Of a DNA stretch of 64,000 nucleotides, positions 37,212 through 45,041 are shown in pieces; the first letter of the stretch is position 1; the number at the start of each line of letters is the position of its first letter. Position numbers and translations under genes: made by a program. Origin of the DNA: Canicola haemoglobinophilus (GTDB lineage: Bacteria > Pseudomonadota > Gammaproteobacteria > Enterobacterales > Pasteurellaceae); NCBI RefSeq assembly GCF_002015075.1, contig NZ_MUXZ01000027.1, positions 1 to 64,000 on the forward strand, given 5' to 3'. The notes under the pieces were generated by a model. The model did no database searches. It saw nothing but the letters and a program-made list of their open reading frames with translations, and was not told the origin of the DNA.

Positions 37212-38537
37212 TTAGTTACTTTTTTGATTACGTTTATTTTGTAGAATAAACACTAAGATTAGCAGTAATGCGCATGATAAAGAAATTACAAATAATGTTC
37301 CGAAGAAACCATTCCATTTAAATTGCTCAATAATTAATGAGAGCGGTAATCCAGCTATTGCAGCACCAATATATGCAAATAGACTAACAAACCCAGTTGA
37401 TGCTCCAGATGCATATTTATGTGAATTTTCTGCAGCTGCCATCGCAATGAGGAATTGAGGTCCAAAAATGAAGAAGCCCATTAAGAAGAACAATGATGAC
37501 ATGATAAGTTTATTATCACTTGGAATGAGCCATAATCCTAATGCAACTAAAATGATCCCAACAACATAAATGATGTTCATTTGTGTGCGGTTTCCATTAA
37601 AGAATTTATCAGAACCCCAACCAGCAAATAATGCACCTAAAAAACCACCAACTTCAAAAAATGCAATGACAGTATTGGCTTGTAGTAAATCATAATGATG
37701 AGTTTCTGTTAAATATAAGTTACCCCAGTCATTAATCCCTGTGCGCACGATATAAACTAATCCATAGGAAATCGCTAATGCCCAAATAATATTATTTTTG
37801 AATACATAGTTTTTTAAGATTTCCCATCTAGATAGCCCAACACCTTCATTCTCATGTTTTTGTTCAGCAACATCATTGCGCCATTCACCTACTGTAGGTA
37901 ATCCCATTGAGCTAGGTCTATCTCTTAGTAAGATACATAAACCAAGACCAATAACTACCGCAATAGCACCAGGAATAATCATTCCATATCGCCATCCTAA
38001 AGCGAGGGTAACCGCACCAGCGATAATCGGAATAAGTGCTCCTCCTAGATTATGGGATGTATTCCAAATCGCCCACCATAATCCACGCTCATTACGAGAA
38101 TACCAAGTATTTAGAATTTTGGAGCATGGAGGCCATCCCCATCCTTGGAAGAATGCATTAATCATCCACAATGTGACAAACATAAAAATGGATGAACTCA
38201 TACCAAATAAAATATTGACAATACCTGTTGCCATTAAGCCTAATCCCATAAAATATCTAGGATTAGATCTATCACCAATGACTCCCGATAAAAATTTAGA
38301 TACACCATAAGTTAGGTAAAAAGCAGTTCCCATAATCCCTATATCTGCTTTTTGTAAGCCTAAATCGGATAGCATCGCTGGCATAACAAAATTAAAGCCT
38401 TTCCTTGTAAAATAGAAAACGGCATATCCAATATAGCTGACAATCATTAAGTGTAATCGCCAATATTTATATGTTTTATCAATTTCCTCTTTTGTCTTAG
38501 TAACAGGCAAATCAGGGGCTTCTTTAAAAATACTCAT
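37212..38537 (-). CDS. Organophosphate:phosphate antiporter family MFS protein (UhpC/GlpT-like)
   Basis: Twelve-helix MFS protein of 441 residues in the organophosphate:Pi antiporter family. The N-terminus (KYWRLHLMIVSYIGYAVFYF, then TRKGFNFVMPAML) resembles UhpC more than UhpT, with later RYFMGLGLMATG and GWGWPPCSKILNTWYSRNERG typical of the group. A start at 38567 is open, but the ATG at 38537 has GGAG upstream. It is divergent from deoC across 163 bp containing dyads and a CRP-like site, which suggests a sugar-phosphate substrate linked to pentose catabolism. Whether it transports or senses cannot be decided from sequence. Confidence 0.8.
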   Translation of the reverse strand: MSIFKEAPDLPVTKTKEEIDKTYKYWRLHLMIVSYIGYAVFYFTRKGFNFVMPAMLSDLGLQKADIGIMGTAFYLTYGVSKFLSGVIGDRSNPRYFMGLGLMATGIVNILFGMSSSIFMFVTLWMINAFFQGWGWPPCSKILNTWYSRNERGLWWAIWNTSHNLGGALIPIIAGAVTLALGWRYGMIIPGAIAVVIGLGLCILLRDRPSSMGLPTVGEWRNDVAEQKHENEGVGLSRWEILKNYVFKNNIIWALAISYGLVYIVRTGINDWGNLYLTETHHYDLLQANTVIAFFEVGGFLGALFAGWGSDKFFNGNRTQMNIIYVVGIILVALGLWLIPSDNKLIMSSLFFLMGFFIFGPQFLIAMAAAENSHKYASGASTGFVSLFAYIGAAIAGLPLSLIIEQFKWNGFFGTLFVISLSCALLLILVFILQNKRNQKSN

Positions 38538-38554
38538 ATTAATATCTCCATAAA

Positions 38555-38566
38555 TGTTATATAACA
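38555..38566. promoter_or_regulatory. Palindrome TGTTATATAACA in the transporter/deoC intergenic region
   Basis: Perfect 12-bp dyad, 18 bp upstream of the transporter start codon. A second dyad (TTTAATAT, 3 nt, ATATTAAA) is at 38581-38599. Either could be an operator for an unidentified regulator. Confidence 0.4.
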
Positions 38567-38613
38567 AATAAAATTTACTTTTTAATATGTTATATTAAAA
38601 TAAATGTTAAAAA

Positions 38614-38629
38614 ATTGACATTTATCACA
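38614..38629. promoter_or_regulatory. Candidate CRP site between the transporter gene and deoC
   Basis: ATTGACATTTATCACA: one perfect half (TCACA) and a 3-of-5 half, correct N6 spacing, A/T-rich flanks. It lies about 80 bp upstream of deoC and of the divergent gene, consistent with catabolite control. Confidence 0.45.
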
Positions 38630-38700
38630 GTTTTTAAATTTTTTTGCTGTATCATGTAAAAAATTGAAAATAACCTAGAAAATGACGAAGGAGATTAATA

Positions 38701-39387
38701 ATGAACTCAATGATAAATCCTAATGAAATCGCTAAATTTATTGATCATACAGCACTTACTGCTGAGAAAACTGAGCAAGACATAATCCAATTATGTGAAG
38801 AGGCTATTGAACATGGCTTTTTCTCTGTATGTATTAATTCTGGCTATATTCCATTAGCTAAACAAAAATTAAAAGATACTAATGTTAAAATCTGCACAGT
38901 GGTAGGATTTCCACTCGGCGCAAACTTATCCTCAGTGAAGGCTTTTGAGGCAGAACAAGCTATTCAAGCGGGTGCAGAGGAAGTTGATATGGTCATCAAC
39001 GTAGGTTGGATTAAATCAGCGAAATGGGATCAAGTGCGGTCAGATATTGCAACAGTTTTAAATGCTTGCCATGGCGTTACTTTAAAAGTTATTTTAGAAA
39101 CTTGTTTGTTAACAAAAGAAGAAATTATCAAAGCTTGTGAAATTTGTCGTGATCTTAATGTTGGATTTGTTAAAACATCAACAGGCTTTAACAAAGGTGG
39201 TGCAACGGTTGAAGACATTAAATTAATGAGACAAACTGTTGGTGAAACAATAGGAGTAAAAGCATCAGGTGGCGTGAGAGATACAGAAACAGCAATAGCG
39301 ATGATCGAGGCTGGAGCAACTAGGATTGGTGCAAGTGCTGGTATCGCAATTATCAAAGGTTTGAAAGCGGATTCTGGTTTATATTAG
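38701..39387 (+). CDS. deoC: Deoxyribose-phosphate aldolase DeoC
   Basis: Class I aldolase splitting 2-deoxyribose-5-phosphate into acetaldehyde and glyceraldehyde-3-phosphate; 228 residues. The Schiff-base Lys is K158 in VGFVKTSTGF; the first lysine-region motif is TVVGFPLGAN and the C-terminal GVKASGGVRDTETA supplies the second catalytic Lys. AAGGAG at a good distance supports the start. It stands alone, divergent from a sugar-phosphate transporter-like gene, rather than in a deoCABD operon. Confidence 0.97.
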   Translation: MNSMINPNEIAKFIDHTALTAEKTEQDIIQLCEEAIEHGFFSVCINSGYIPLAKQKLKDTNVKICTVVGFPLGANLSSVKAFEAEQAIQAGAEEVDMVINVGWIKSAKWDQVRSDIATVLNACHGVTLKVILETCLLTKEEIIKACEICRDLNVGFVKTSTGFNKGGATVEDIKLMRQTVGETIGVKASGGVRDTETAIAMIEAGATRIGASAGIAIIKGLKADSGLY

Positions 39388-39424
39388 GATGAAAAAATTC
39401 TAACAATTAAATTTGTAAGAATTT

Positions 39425-39460
39425 AACTTGTAGAGGATCTGGATTGAACCTCTACAAGTT
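39425..39460. terminator. Bidirectional terminator after deoC
   Basis: Twelve-bp stem AACTTGTAGAGG with CCTCTACAAGTT (39425-39436 and 39449-39460) followed by TTTTA. It separates convergent deoC (+) and the AhpD-like gene (-). Confidence 0.9.
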
Positions 39461-39466
39461 TTTTAT

Positions 39467-40009
39467 TTATGCAAAATCTTGCAATTCAGGGTTGATTGGT
39501 GTTTCTGCGATATTTACATAGTTACATAAAGTCGCCAAGCTTACACCTAAAATAACATCAATCGCATTTTGTTGATTGTAACCCGCTGCAAAAAACTCGT
39601 TGAGTTGTGCATCGGTGAGTTTAGCTTTTTGCAATATTACTGCTAGAGTAAAACGAGCTAAAGTATCTAATTTTAAATTGCTATCAATACGGGCGATTGT
39701 GCGAATTGCATTGACTACTTCCTCTGGCATTTTGAGCAATTTAAGTGAAATTTTCGTGTGTCCAGCCACACAGAAACCACATCCATTTACTACCGCAGCT
39801 GTAATTTGTACAACTTCACGTTCTTCAGGCGTTAAGCTGTTACGTCCATTAATAGCACCAACAGTGCGGTATGTTTCTAGGGCTGTTGGTGCATTTGCTA
39901 AAACGCCGATCAAATTTGGGATAAAACCATTGGCTTGTTGTACGGCTTTTAGTGCCTCTTGTGAGTCTGCTGGTGCGCTGTCAATAGTATGGATAGTAAA
40001 TTTAGACAT
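39467..40009 (-). CDS. AhpD-like carboxymuconolactone decarboxylase-family protein
   Basis: Helical AhpD/CMD-family protein of 180 residues. The redox signature appears as NGCGFCVAGHTKI, with C77, C80 and H84, the CxxC...H arrangement of alkylhydroperoxidase AhpD. A peroxidase or disulfide-reductase role in oxidative defence is likely but its partner is unknown. No ahpC is nearby. It stands alone between the deoC terminator and mtgA. Confidence 0.85.
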   Translation of the reverse strand: MSKFTIHTIDSAPADSQEALKAVQQANGFIPNLIGVLANAPTALETYRTVGAINGRNSLTPEEREVVQITAAVVNGCGFCVAGHTKISLKLLKMPEEVVNAIRTIARIDSNLKLDTLARFTLAVILQKAKLTDAQLNEFFAAGYNQQNAIDVILGVSLATLCNYVNIAETPINPELQDFA

Positions 40010-40129
40010 AAATGTTCCTTTTAAAAGTTAGATGAAGAAATTGGAGAAATAATAGAATGAAATCTTTGCTTATGGCAAAACGTTTTTGCGGATTTCTTAG
40101 ATAAAAAGGCTATGCTATATAGCTATATT

Positions 40130-40846
40130 TTATAAGTTGTTCAGGTAACTTTTACCCAAGTTATTCATTTGCTGCATAATCCATTTTTGTTTGCGTTTGG
40201 TATAAGCACTAGGATTATTTGCTTTGAAAATTATAGGATTTGGCAAAATAGCCGCTAATAATGCGGCTTCTTGTTGTGTTAAATATTGGGCGGACTTCTT
40301 GAAATAATGTTGGCTTGTGGCTTCAACGCCAAAAATTCCACGCCCAAACTCTGCAATATTCAAATAGACTTCTAAAATACGTTTTTTATTCCACAGCAAT
40401 TCCAGTGATAAAGTCACTGGGATTTCTAATCCTTTTCTAAGCCAACTTTGCCCATGCCATAAATAAAGGTTTTTTGCTGTTTGTTGAGAAATACTTGAAC
40501 CACCTCTCGTTCTAGAGGATTGTTGATTATGTAGTATCGCTTTTTCAATGGAGTTCCAATCAAATCCATGATGTTGAGCAAAAAGTTGATCTTCGGCAGC
40601 GATAACTGCTAATTGCATTTGCCAAGAAATTTTCTCTAAAGGTACCCACTGATATTGAATTGAATAATTATTTGCAACGCTGAAATTGGCTATTTTTTGT
40701 TGCAGCATATAGGCAGAGAAGGGGATAGGCACAAAGCGCAAAAGTAGAGTCAGAGCGAAAAAAAGCAACAAAAAAGAGCAGAAAAGTTTTTTACTTTTCT
40801 GCTTGAGTTTTTTGATTAATCGCTGCCTAATTTGCTTTATCTTCAT
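40130..40846 (-). CDS. mtgA: Monofunctional peptidoglycan glycosyltransferase MtgA
   Basis: Polymerises lipid II into glycan strands; 238 residues. One N-terminal membrane anchor (FCSFLLLFFALTLLLRFVPI) follows a Lys-rich start. GT51 motifs are visible: AAEDQLFAQHHGFDW with the catalytic Glu, RGGSSISQQTAKNLYLW, KRILEVYLNIAEFG, and QEAALLAAILPNP. It overlaps the end of trpR by 20 bp, so both are probably translated from one mRNA. Confidence 0.95.
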   Translation of the reverse strand: MKIKQIRQRLIKKLKQKSKKLFCSFLLLFFALTLLLRFVPIPFSAYMLQQKIANFSVANNYSIQYQWVPLEKISWQMQLAVIAAEDQLFAQHHGFDWNSIEKAILHNQQSSRTRGGSSISQQTAKNLYLWHGQSWLRKGLEIPVTLSLELLWNKKRILEVYLNIAEFGRGIFGVEATSQHYFKKSAQYLTQQEAALLAAILPNPIIFKANNPSAYTKRKQKWIMQQMNNLGKSYLNNL

Positions 40847-41135
40847 TGTTTAGTTGTTCTTTAACCCAATCCATAAATTCAGGCGGCATAATTTTAATCA
40901 TATTTGAACCTCTCGTAATTGTTGCCGCACTTGTATTTAAATTTTGCTGGATTTCCCGTTGTGCTAAAGATTTATTGAGTAATTGAGATACAATTTGAAC
41001 GCGTAAACCAACAGCATCTCGTTCATCGGCAGTGAGTAATAAGGTCAGTAATTCTTGTTCTTTACCTTGTTCAAAAGCTTTTCGCAGTAGATTAAGAAAT
41101 TCATTCCACTGTTCCATATTTCGACTTACGTACAT
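40827..41135 (-). CDS. trpR: Trp operon repressor TrpR
   Basis: Tryptophan-activated repressor, 102 residues. The conserved core contains TADERDAVGLRVQIVSQLL and the helix-turn-helix SQLLNKSLAQREIQQ to TSAATITRGSN, close to E. coli TrpR. GGAGAG upstream supports the start. It lies just downstream of slt as in E. coli, with a TrpR operator-like site covering its promoter, so autoregulation is likely; mtgA is cotranscribed. Confidence 0.95.
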   Translation of the reverse strand: MYVSRNMEQWNEFLNLLRKAFEQGKEQELLTLLLTADERDAVGLRVQIVSQLLNKSLAQREIQQNLNTSAATITRGSNMIKIMPPEFMDWVKEQLNNEDKAN

Positions 41136-41144
41136 ATTTCTCTC

Positions 41145-41164
41145 CTTACTATTAAACTAGTATG
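41145..41164. promoter_or_regulatory. TrpR operator in front of trpR
   Basis: On the minus strand CATACTAGTTTAATAGTAAG agrees at 16 of 20 positions with the E. coli-type operator CGTACTAGTTAACTAGTACG. It ends 10 bp before the trpR start and includes the slt stop codon region (41157-41159). Confidence 0.75.
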
Positions 41165-43250
41165 TTCTATTATATTCCTCTTCTGTGAATTTTTGAACAG
41201 GAAGATTTTGCAAAAGTTGGTAATAATAAGCATAGGTCAACACATTTTGTACATAACCTCTTGTTTCATAAAAAGGTATAGTTGCCACAAACTCTGCCAT
41301 AGACAATGTACCATTCGATTTTTGTAACCATTGTTCAACACGTTTTGCTCCAGCGTTATAAGCTGCCGCAATTAAAATGCGATTATTGCCATATTTGTCA
41401 TAAAGTTCTGCTAAATGTTGTGTGCCAAGCATAATATTATCAATGGGATCAAAGAGCTGATTTTCATTGTTATAAGGTAGATTAAATTTTTGTGCTGTCA
41501 GCTTTGCTGTGCTTGGCAACAGTTGCATTAATCCTCGTGCGTTAGCGGAAGAGGTCACATTCGCTTGCCATGCGCTTTCTTGGCGAGCGATTGCCATAGC
41601 AAAAGTGCGGTGGATTTTTTTATTTTTTAGAAAAGTGTCAAACCATGTTTGATAAGCGTTAGGCAAGCGCAAATGAATATATTGCCATGCTTTTGCTTGA
41701 ATAGTACTTTCCACTTGTAGATCGTACCATTGCTGTGTTTCTGCATATTTTGCCAATGCTAATTTTTCATTTTGATTTGCTTGAGCAAGTAGTTGCTGCC
41801 ATTCTTGTTTTACATAGCTATGTTCATTTAACAATTTCAATTCTTGAATTCTAGCGAATTCAGAGGCAAATTTTTGCGCAATATCTTGTTCCAGTTGTTG
41901 ATTGTAAAAATACTGCATTGTTGGGCGGTATTCTGTTCCTAATTCCTGATTAGCTAGCATTGGGTAGAAACCGAGGGAGTTACGCATATTTTGTAAAATC
42001 TGTTGCGCTTGTTTGTGTTTGCCTTGTTTTTCCAATTCAACAGCAATCCAATATTGCCATTCCTCTTTCTTCTTCCCTTGTTCAGAAAGCTGGTTAAGCC
42101 ATTCCCAGCGGTTTTCTTGCTGGCGAATAGCCATTCTGATACGTCTTTCAGTTAATTGGTCTATTTTCAGTAGTTGTAATTGCGTATCTCGCCATTGTTG
42201 TAACTGAGTAATATCAGTATCAAAAATATGACTAATTAAATACTTTTTCCATTGCGTGATTTGCTCTGCATTAAGTTGAAATTTGTGTGCCCATGTTTCA
42301 AATTGTGCAAAAGGTTCATTTATATTGAGTTGTGACTCTGGCAATTTTTTTATAAAAGCAGGAAAAATCGACAATAGAACACGTTGATGTACTGGATTAT
42401 TCGGGTCAAGATTATTGATATGGAAACTGTTTTGACTGCCATTTTGCAATCTTAGTGGCGATTTTAATAACAAGAGTAAGTCATTCAACCAAGTCTTCAT
42501 ATCCCCATTAGCTTGGTTGATAAGATGACTAAGTAAAGCTGAATTGCCTTTTTCAAAAGCGAAGACTGCACGTTGTTGAAGTAATTCATCTGTTAAATAT
42601 TCTTGCTGCCATTGACTAAAAATAGGATCACATTGTGTTGGCAAACTATTTCCATTAAGCCACAGCTTTTGGATTTCATTGGCATAATCAGAAAGTGCGG
42701 TGCTTTTTTGATTTTTTTTAGCGATTTCAATTTGTGCTTCAAGGGTAGTGCATTTAGTGGTGGTATCTTTTGCGAGGTAATGTGCATTATCGATAATATC
42801 TTGCCAATTTTGCTGTTGTTTCGCTTGTTTTAACCATGCTTTTTTCAACTCATTGAGCAAAATAAAATCAGGATAGCGTTGTGACAATTGTTTAATTTGT
42901 TCAAAAGTAAGTGGCTTATGTTGTTTCAGCCATTGATATTGAGCGTAAGGATAAAGAGGGTAATCCGCTAATTCAGCTAATAAGTTTTCAGTTATCTGCA
43001 AGGTATTTTCACTATCTGATTTTTTTAGATATTCCGTCAGCTTTTGATAAATTTCTCGTTGTTGATGACGTTTTTCTTGCAATAGAAATTGATCTTGTAA
43101 TTGTTGAATTTGTTGTTGCTGTTGTGTGATTGTCTGTTTGAATTGTGCAATTTCTTCAAGAGAATTAGAGACAGTATTTGCCTTTGTTGCAAAGCTGGAA
43201 AGTGCGGTGGCAAAAAGTAAAAATCCGAATGTAGCTAATTTGGGTTGCAT
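41157..43250 (-). CDS. slt: Soluble lytic murein transglycosylase Slt
   Basis: Periplasmic enzyme cleaving MurNAc-GlcNAc bonds to 1,6-anhydromuropeptides; 697 residues. Signal peptide MQPKLATFGFLLFATALSSFATKA, a Gln-rich coiled stretch, then the long alpha-superhelical U and L domains. The C-terminal SLT catalytic domain has the essential Glu in AIARQESAWQANV, then SANARGLMQLLPSTA and AAYNAGAKRVEQWL. The frame extends upstream to 43292, but the ATG at 43250 gives the signal peptide. Its 5' end is duplicated at 44912-44957 beyond a two-gene insertion. Confidence 0.95.
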   Translation of the reverse strand: MQPKLATFGFLLFATALSSFATKANTVSNSLEEIAQFKQTITQQQQQIQQLQDQFLLQEKRHQQREIYQKLTEYLKKSDSENTLQITENLLAELADYPLYPYAQYQWLKQHKPLTFEQIKQLSQRYPDFILLNELKKAWLKQAKQQQNWQDIIDNAHYLAKDTTTKCTTLEAQIEIAKKNQKSTALSDYANEIQKLWLNGNSLPTQCDPIFSQWQQEYLTDELLQQRAVFAFEKGNSALLSHLINQANGDMKTWLNDLLLLLKSPLRLQNGSQNSFHINNLDPNNPVHQRVLLSIFPAFIKKLPESQLNINEPFAQFETWAHKFQLNAEQITQWKKYLISHIFDTDITQLQQWRDTQLQLLKIDQLTERRIRMAIRQQENRWEWLNQLSEQGKKKEEWQYWIAVELEKQGKHKQAQQILQNMRNSLGFYPMLANQELGTEYRPTMQYFYNQQLEQDIAQKFASEFARIQELKLLNEHSYVKQEWQQLLAQANQNEKLALAKYAETQQWYDLQVESTIQAKAWQYIHLRLPNAYQTWFDTFLKNKKIHRTFAMAIARQESAWQANVTSSANARGLMQLLPSTAKLTAQKFNLPYNNENQLFDPIDNIMLGTQHLAELYDKYGNNRILIAAAYNAGAKRVEQWLQKSNGTLSMAEFVATIPFYETRGYVQNVLTYAYYYQLLQNLPVQKFTEEEYNRTY

Positions 43251-43266
43251 TGAGGTTCCTTTTATG
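43221..43266. repeat. Direct repeat, left copy (slt start region)
   Basis: Covers the slt ribosome-binding site and first ten codons. It aligns to 44912-44957 with about 38 of 45 positions identical and one 1-bp gap. The pair brackets the nuclease cassette. Confidence 0.85.
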
Positions 43267-43284
43267 TTGCTTTTATAGAAAACC

Positions 43285-43317
43285 AAACTCACTTTTCTTA
43301 TCCTAAAAAGTGAGTTT
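43285..43317 (-). terminator. Terminator after the nuclease cassette
   Basis: Twelve-bp stem AAACTCACTTTT with AAAAGTGAGTTT (43285-43296 and 43306-43317) with a T-rich tail on the plus side and a shorter one on the minus side. It lies 36 bp beyond the stop of the second cassette gene and upstream of slt. Confidence 0.7.
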
Positions 43318-43352
43318 TTAACTATTTTGACTGCTTATAGGAAAATAAGTCA

Positions 43353-43997
43353 TTATTCATTGGTATTTAATACGCCAAATCTGGTTTTAGCTTTTTCAAT
43401 AATTTCATCAAAGATAGGTTTTGCCTCGATAAGAATATCTAAAGCATTTTCAATTGGCTCAAAAGCATCATCGAAATCAGGATAGCTTTCTATTATTTTT
43501 TGCTTATCTAATGGCGGAATGATTATATAGAAACTTCCTTCCTTAGGGTTCCACTTAAACCCTAGTTGGTTTAGCTGAGGATATTCTTCATTCATTTCTT
43601 TGATAAAGTTTTTCCAATCTTTTGCGCTACATTTTATATAGCTATAAAATCCAAATACCATACTGTCTTGCTTATGTGAAAACAAGGGGGTAATGGATAA
43701 ACAGGTCCCAACATTATTATTACTTTCAGCAGATAAAAAACCAAAATAGTAATGAGCATAGCTATTTTTGGGGTCTTCTTTATTTTGGGTAGAGTTGAGC
43801 CATTTTTCAGGATAAAACTTGAAATCCTTATTGTTGATAAAATTAAATCTTCCTGAATACTGACTATTCATTCTAATAACATCTTCTATTTTTTCAAAAA
43901 TTTGCTTTGATATTTCCTTATCAATAAGCTGACAAGCTTCATCAAACATCTGAATATTCTCAATAATAAGTTTAAATGCTTCTTTTTTGCTGTTCAT
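43353..43997 (-). CDS. Unrecognised protein, second gene of the nuclease cassette
   Basis: Predicted soluble protein of 214 residues; I do not recognise its family. There is no signal peptide or membrane segment. The N-terminus is helical (about 1-50), followed by an aromatic-rich mixed region (about 50-175) with GRFNFINNKDFKFYPEKW, and a helical, acidic C-terminus. The start at 43997 is chosen for its AAGGAG; the frame opens at 44057. It begins 17 bp after the nuclease gene, so the two are almost certainly cotranscribed and may form a functional pair. Confidence 0.75.
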   Translation of the reverse strand: MNSKKEAFKLIIENIQMFDEACQLIDKEISKQIFEKIEDVIRMNSQYSGRFNFINNKDFKFYPEKWLNSTQNKEDPKNSYAHYYFGFLSAESNNNVGTCLSITPLFSHKQDSMVFGFYSYIKCSAKDWKNFIKEMNEEYPQLNQLGFKWNPKEGSFYIIIPPLDKQKIIESYPDFDDAFEPIENALDILIEAKPIFDEIIEKAKTRFGVLNTNE

Positions 43998-44014
43998 TTG
44001 AAAACTCCTTAGTT

Positions 44015-44806
44015 TTAAAAGGTTAAAATATGTTGAATAAATTGTTCTGCTAACCATATACCACGGTTATTAGGTTCAAGTTTAGATTTCTGTTTGGTTA
44101 AAACTTCTAAGGCTTTAGCTAACTGACGCCAAGAAATACCTACAACCCTTTCTTTATCATTAATTTCTTTTGGCAAAATACCATCTTTCGTAAGATAAAT
44201 AATACCCCAAGGTCGAGAACCTGATTTTTTCTTTGCAACATTGATATAGCGTTCTAGCTGTTGCTTACTTTGCAGAGCATCAATTTTTACTTCAATAAAG
44301 AGTAATAGGTTATCTGAGTCTATTTCAATATCTACTCGCTCTGTTTCTTCGCCCAATGGGCAACATTCTTCCGTAGCTCGATATTCCTTTGGAAAAGGTA
44401 AAAAATCTTTTGGTAAACACTGATAAACAGCTTGTAAAAATAGGCTACCTTGTCCATGATTGGCATACATATCAAGAAACCAGCGTAATGTTTTACTATT
44501 TCTTACCTCATTTCTGCCTAAATTAGCGGCTTGCCACACATTAGCAAACATACCAAGCTGTCTTTCCGCTTCGATAGGTTTTTGTGCTTCTTGAAATGCG
44601 ATAAAGAAGTTTTTTAACTGCTCGCTTTTTGGAATAGGAATAATTTGCTCTTTTTTAGGCTCAATAATGGCACCTAGTTTTTTCCACTGATTAAAAAACT
44701 CAGATAATTGTTTTGGGTCGAAATTATCATCATCCTTATCTGAAAAAGAGAGTTTATTCCATTCAGTAAAGAAATCTTCGAGCTGTTGGTTAAATTCAGT
44801 ATCCAT
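44015..44806 (-). CDS. PD-(D/E)XK nuclease-family protein
   Basis: 263 residues. The core nuclease motif is visible: VDIEI (Asp near 158), then LLLFIEVKIDAL with the ExK pair near 171-173, followed by KQQLERYINVA, as in the PDDEXK_4 group. The N-terminal 80 residues carry three short related units (QLEDFFTEWNKL, QLSEFFNQWKKL, QLKNFFIAFQEA), perhaps a helical binding module. Members of this fold act in restriction, phage defence and repair; which applies is unknown. It is the promoter-proximal gene of a two-gene insertion between slt and secF. Confidence 0.8.
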   Translation of the reverse strand: MDTEFNQQLEDFFTEWNKLSFSDKDDDNFDPKQLSEFFNQWKKLGAIIEPKKEQIIPIPKSEQLKNFFIAFQEAQKPIEAERQLGMFANVWQAANLGRNEVRNSKTLRWFLDMYANHGQGSLFLQAVYQCLPKDFLPFPKEYRATEECCPLGEETERVDIEIDSDNLLLFIEVKIDALQSKQQLERYINVAKKKSGSRPWGIIYLTKDGILPKEINDKERVVGISWRQLAKALEVLTKQKSKLEPNNRGIWLAEQFIQHILTF

Positions 44807-44911
44807 AATTTCATCTCTCTTATCTTTTTTCTTTAATAGTATATTTATTCAAACGACAAAATAGATCATATAAATTTAAATAAAACTGTAATACAACATT
44901 GGGTTTATTGA

Positions 44912-44941
44912 AAATCCAAATTTAACTAACTTGGGTTGCAT
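44912..44941 (-). pseudogene. slt: Duplicated 5' fragment of slt
   Basis: Reads MQPKLVKFGF on the minus strand, against MQPKLATFGF in intact slt, behind an AAGGAA ribosome-binding site, then diverges and stops after 21 codons. With the 43221-43266 copy it brackets the nuclease cassette, showing that the cassette was inserted at the slt start. The remaining 44958-45010 sequence is probably the ancestral slt leader. Nothing else is recognised in 44807-44911. Confidence 0.82.
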
Positions 44942-45015
44942 GAGAATTCCTTTGTAGATGATCAATTTGGGTGAGTGAAAGGTTGAAATAAGGTTTGATT
45001 TGTTGATAAAAAAAT

Positions 45016-45032
45016 CGGGCATAAAGCCCGAC
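45016..45032 (-). terminator. Terminator after secF
   Basis: Stem TCGGGC/GCCCGA (45016-45021 with 45027-45032), loop ATAAA, followed in the minus direction by six T. It ends the queA-tgt-yajC-secD-secF operon. Confidence 0.85.
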
Positions 45033-45041
45033 TATTTTGTT

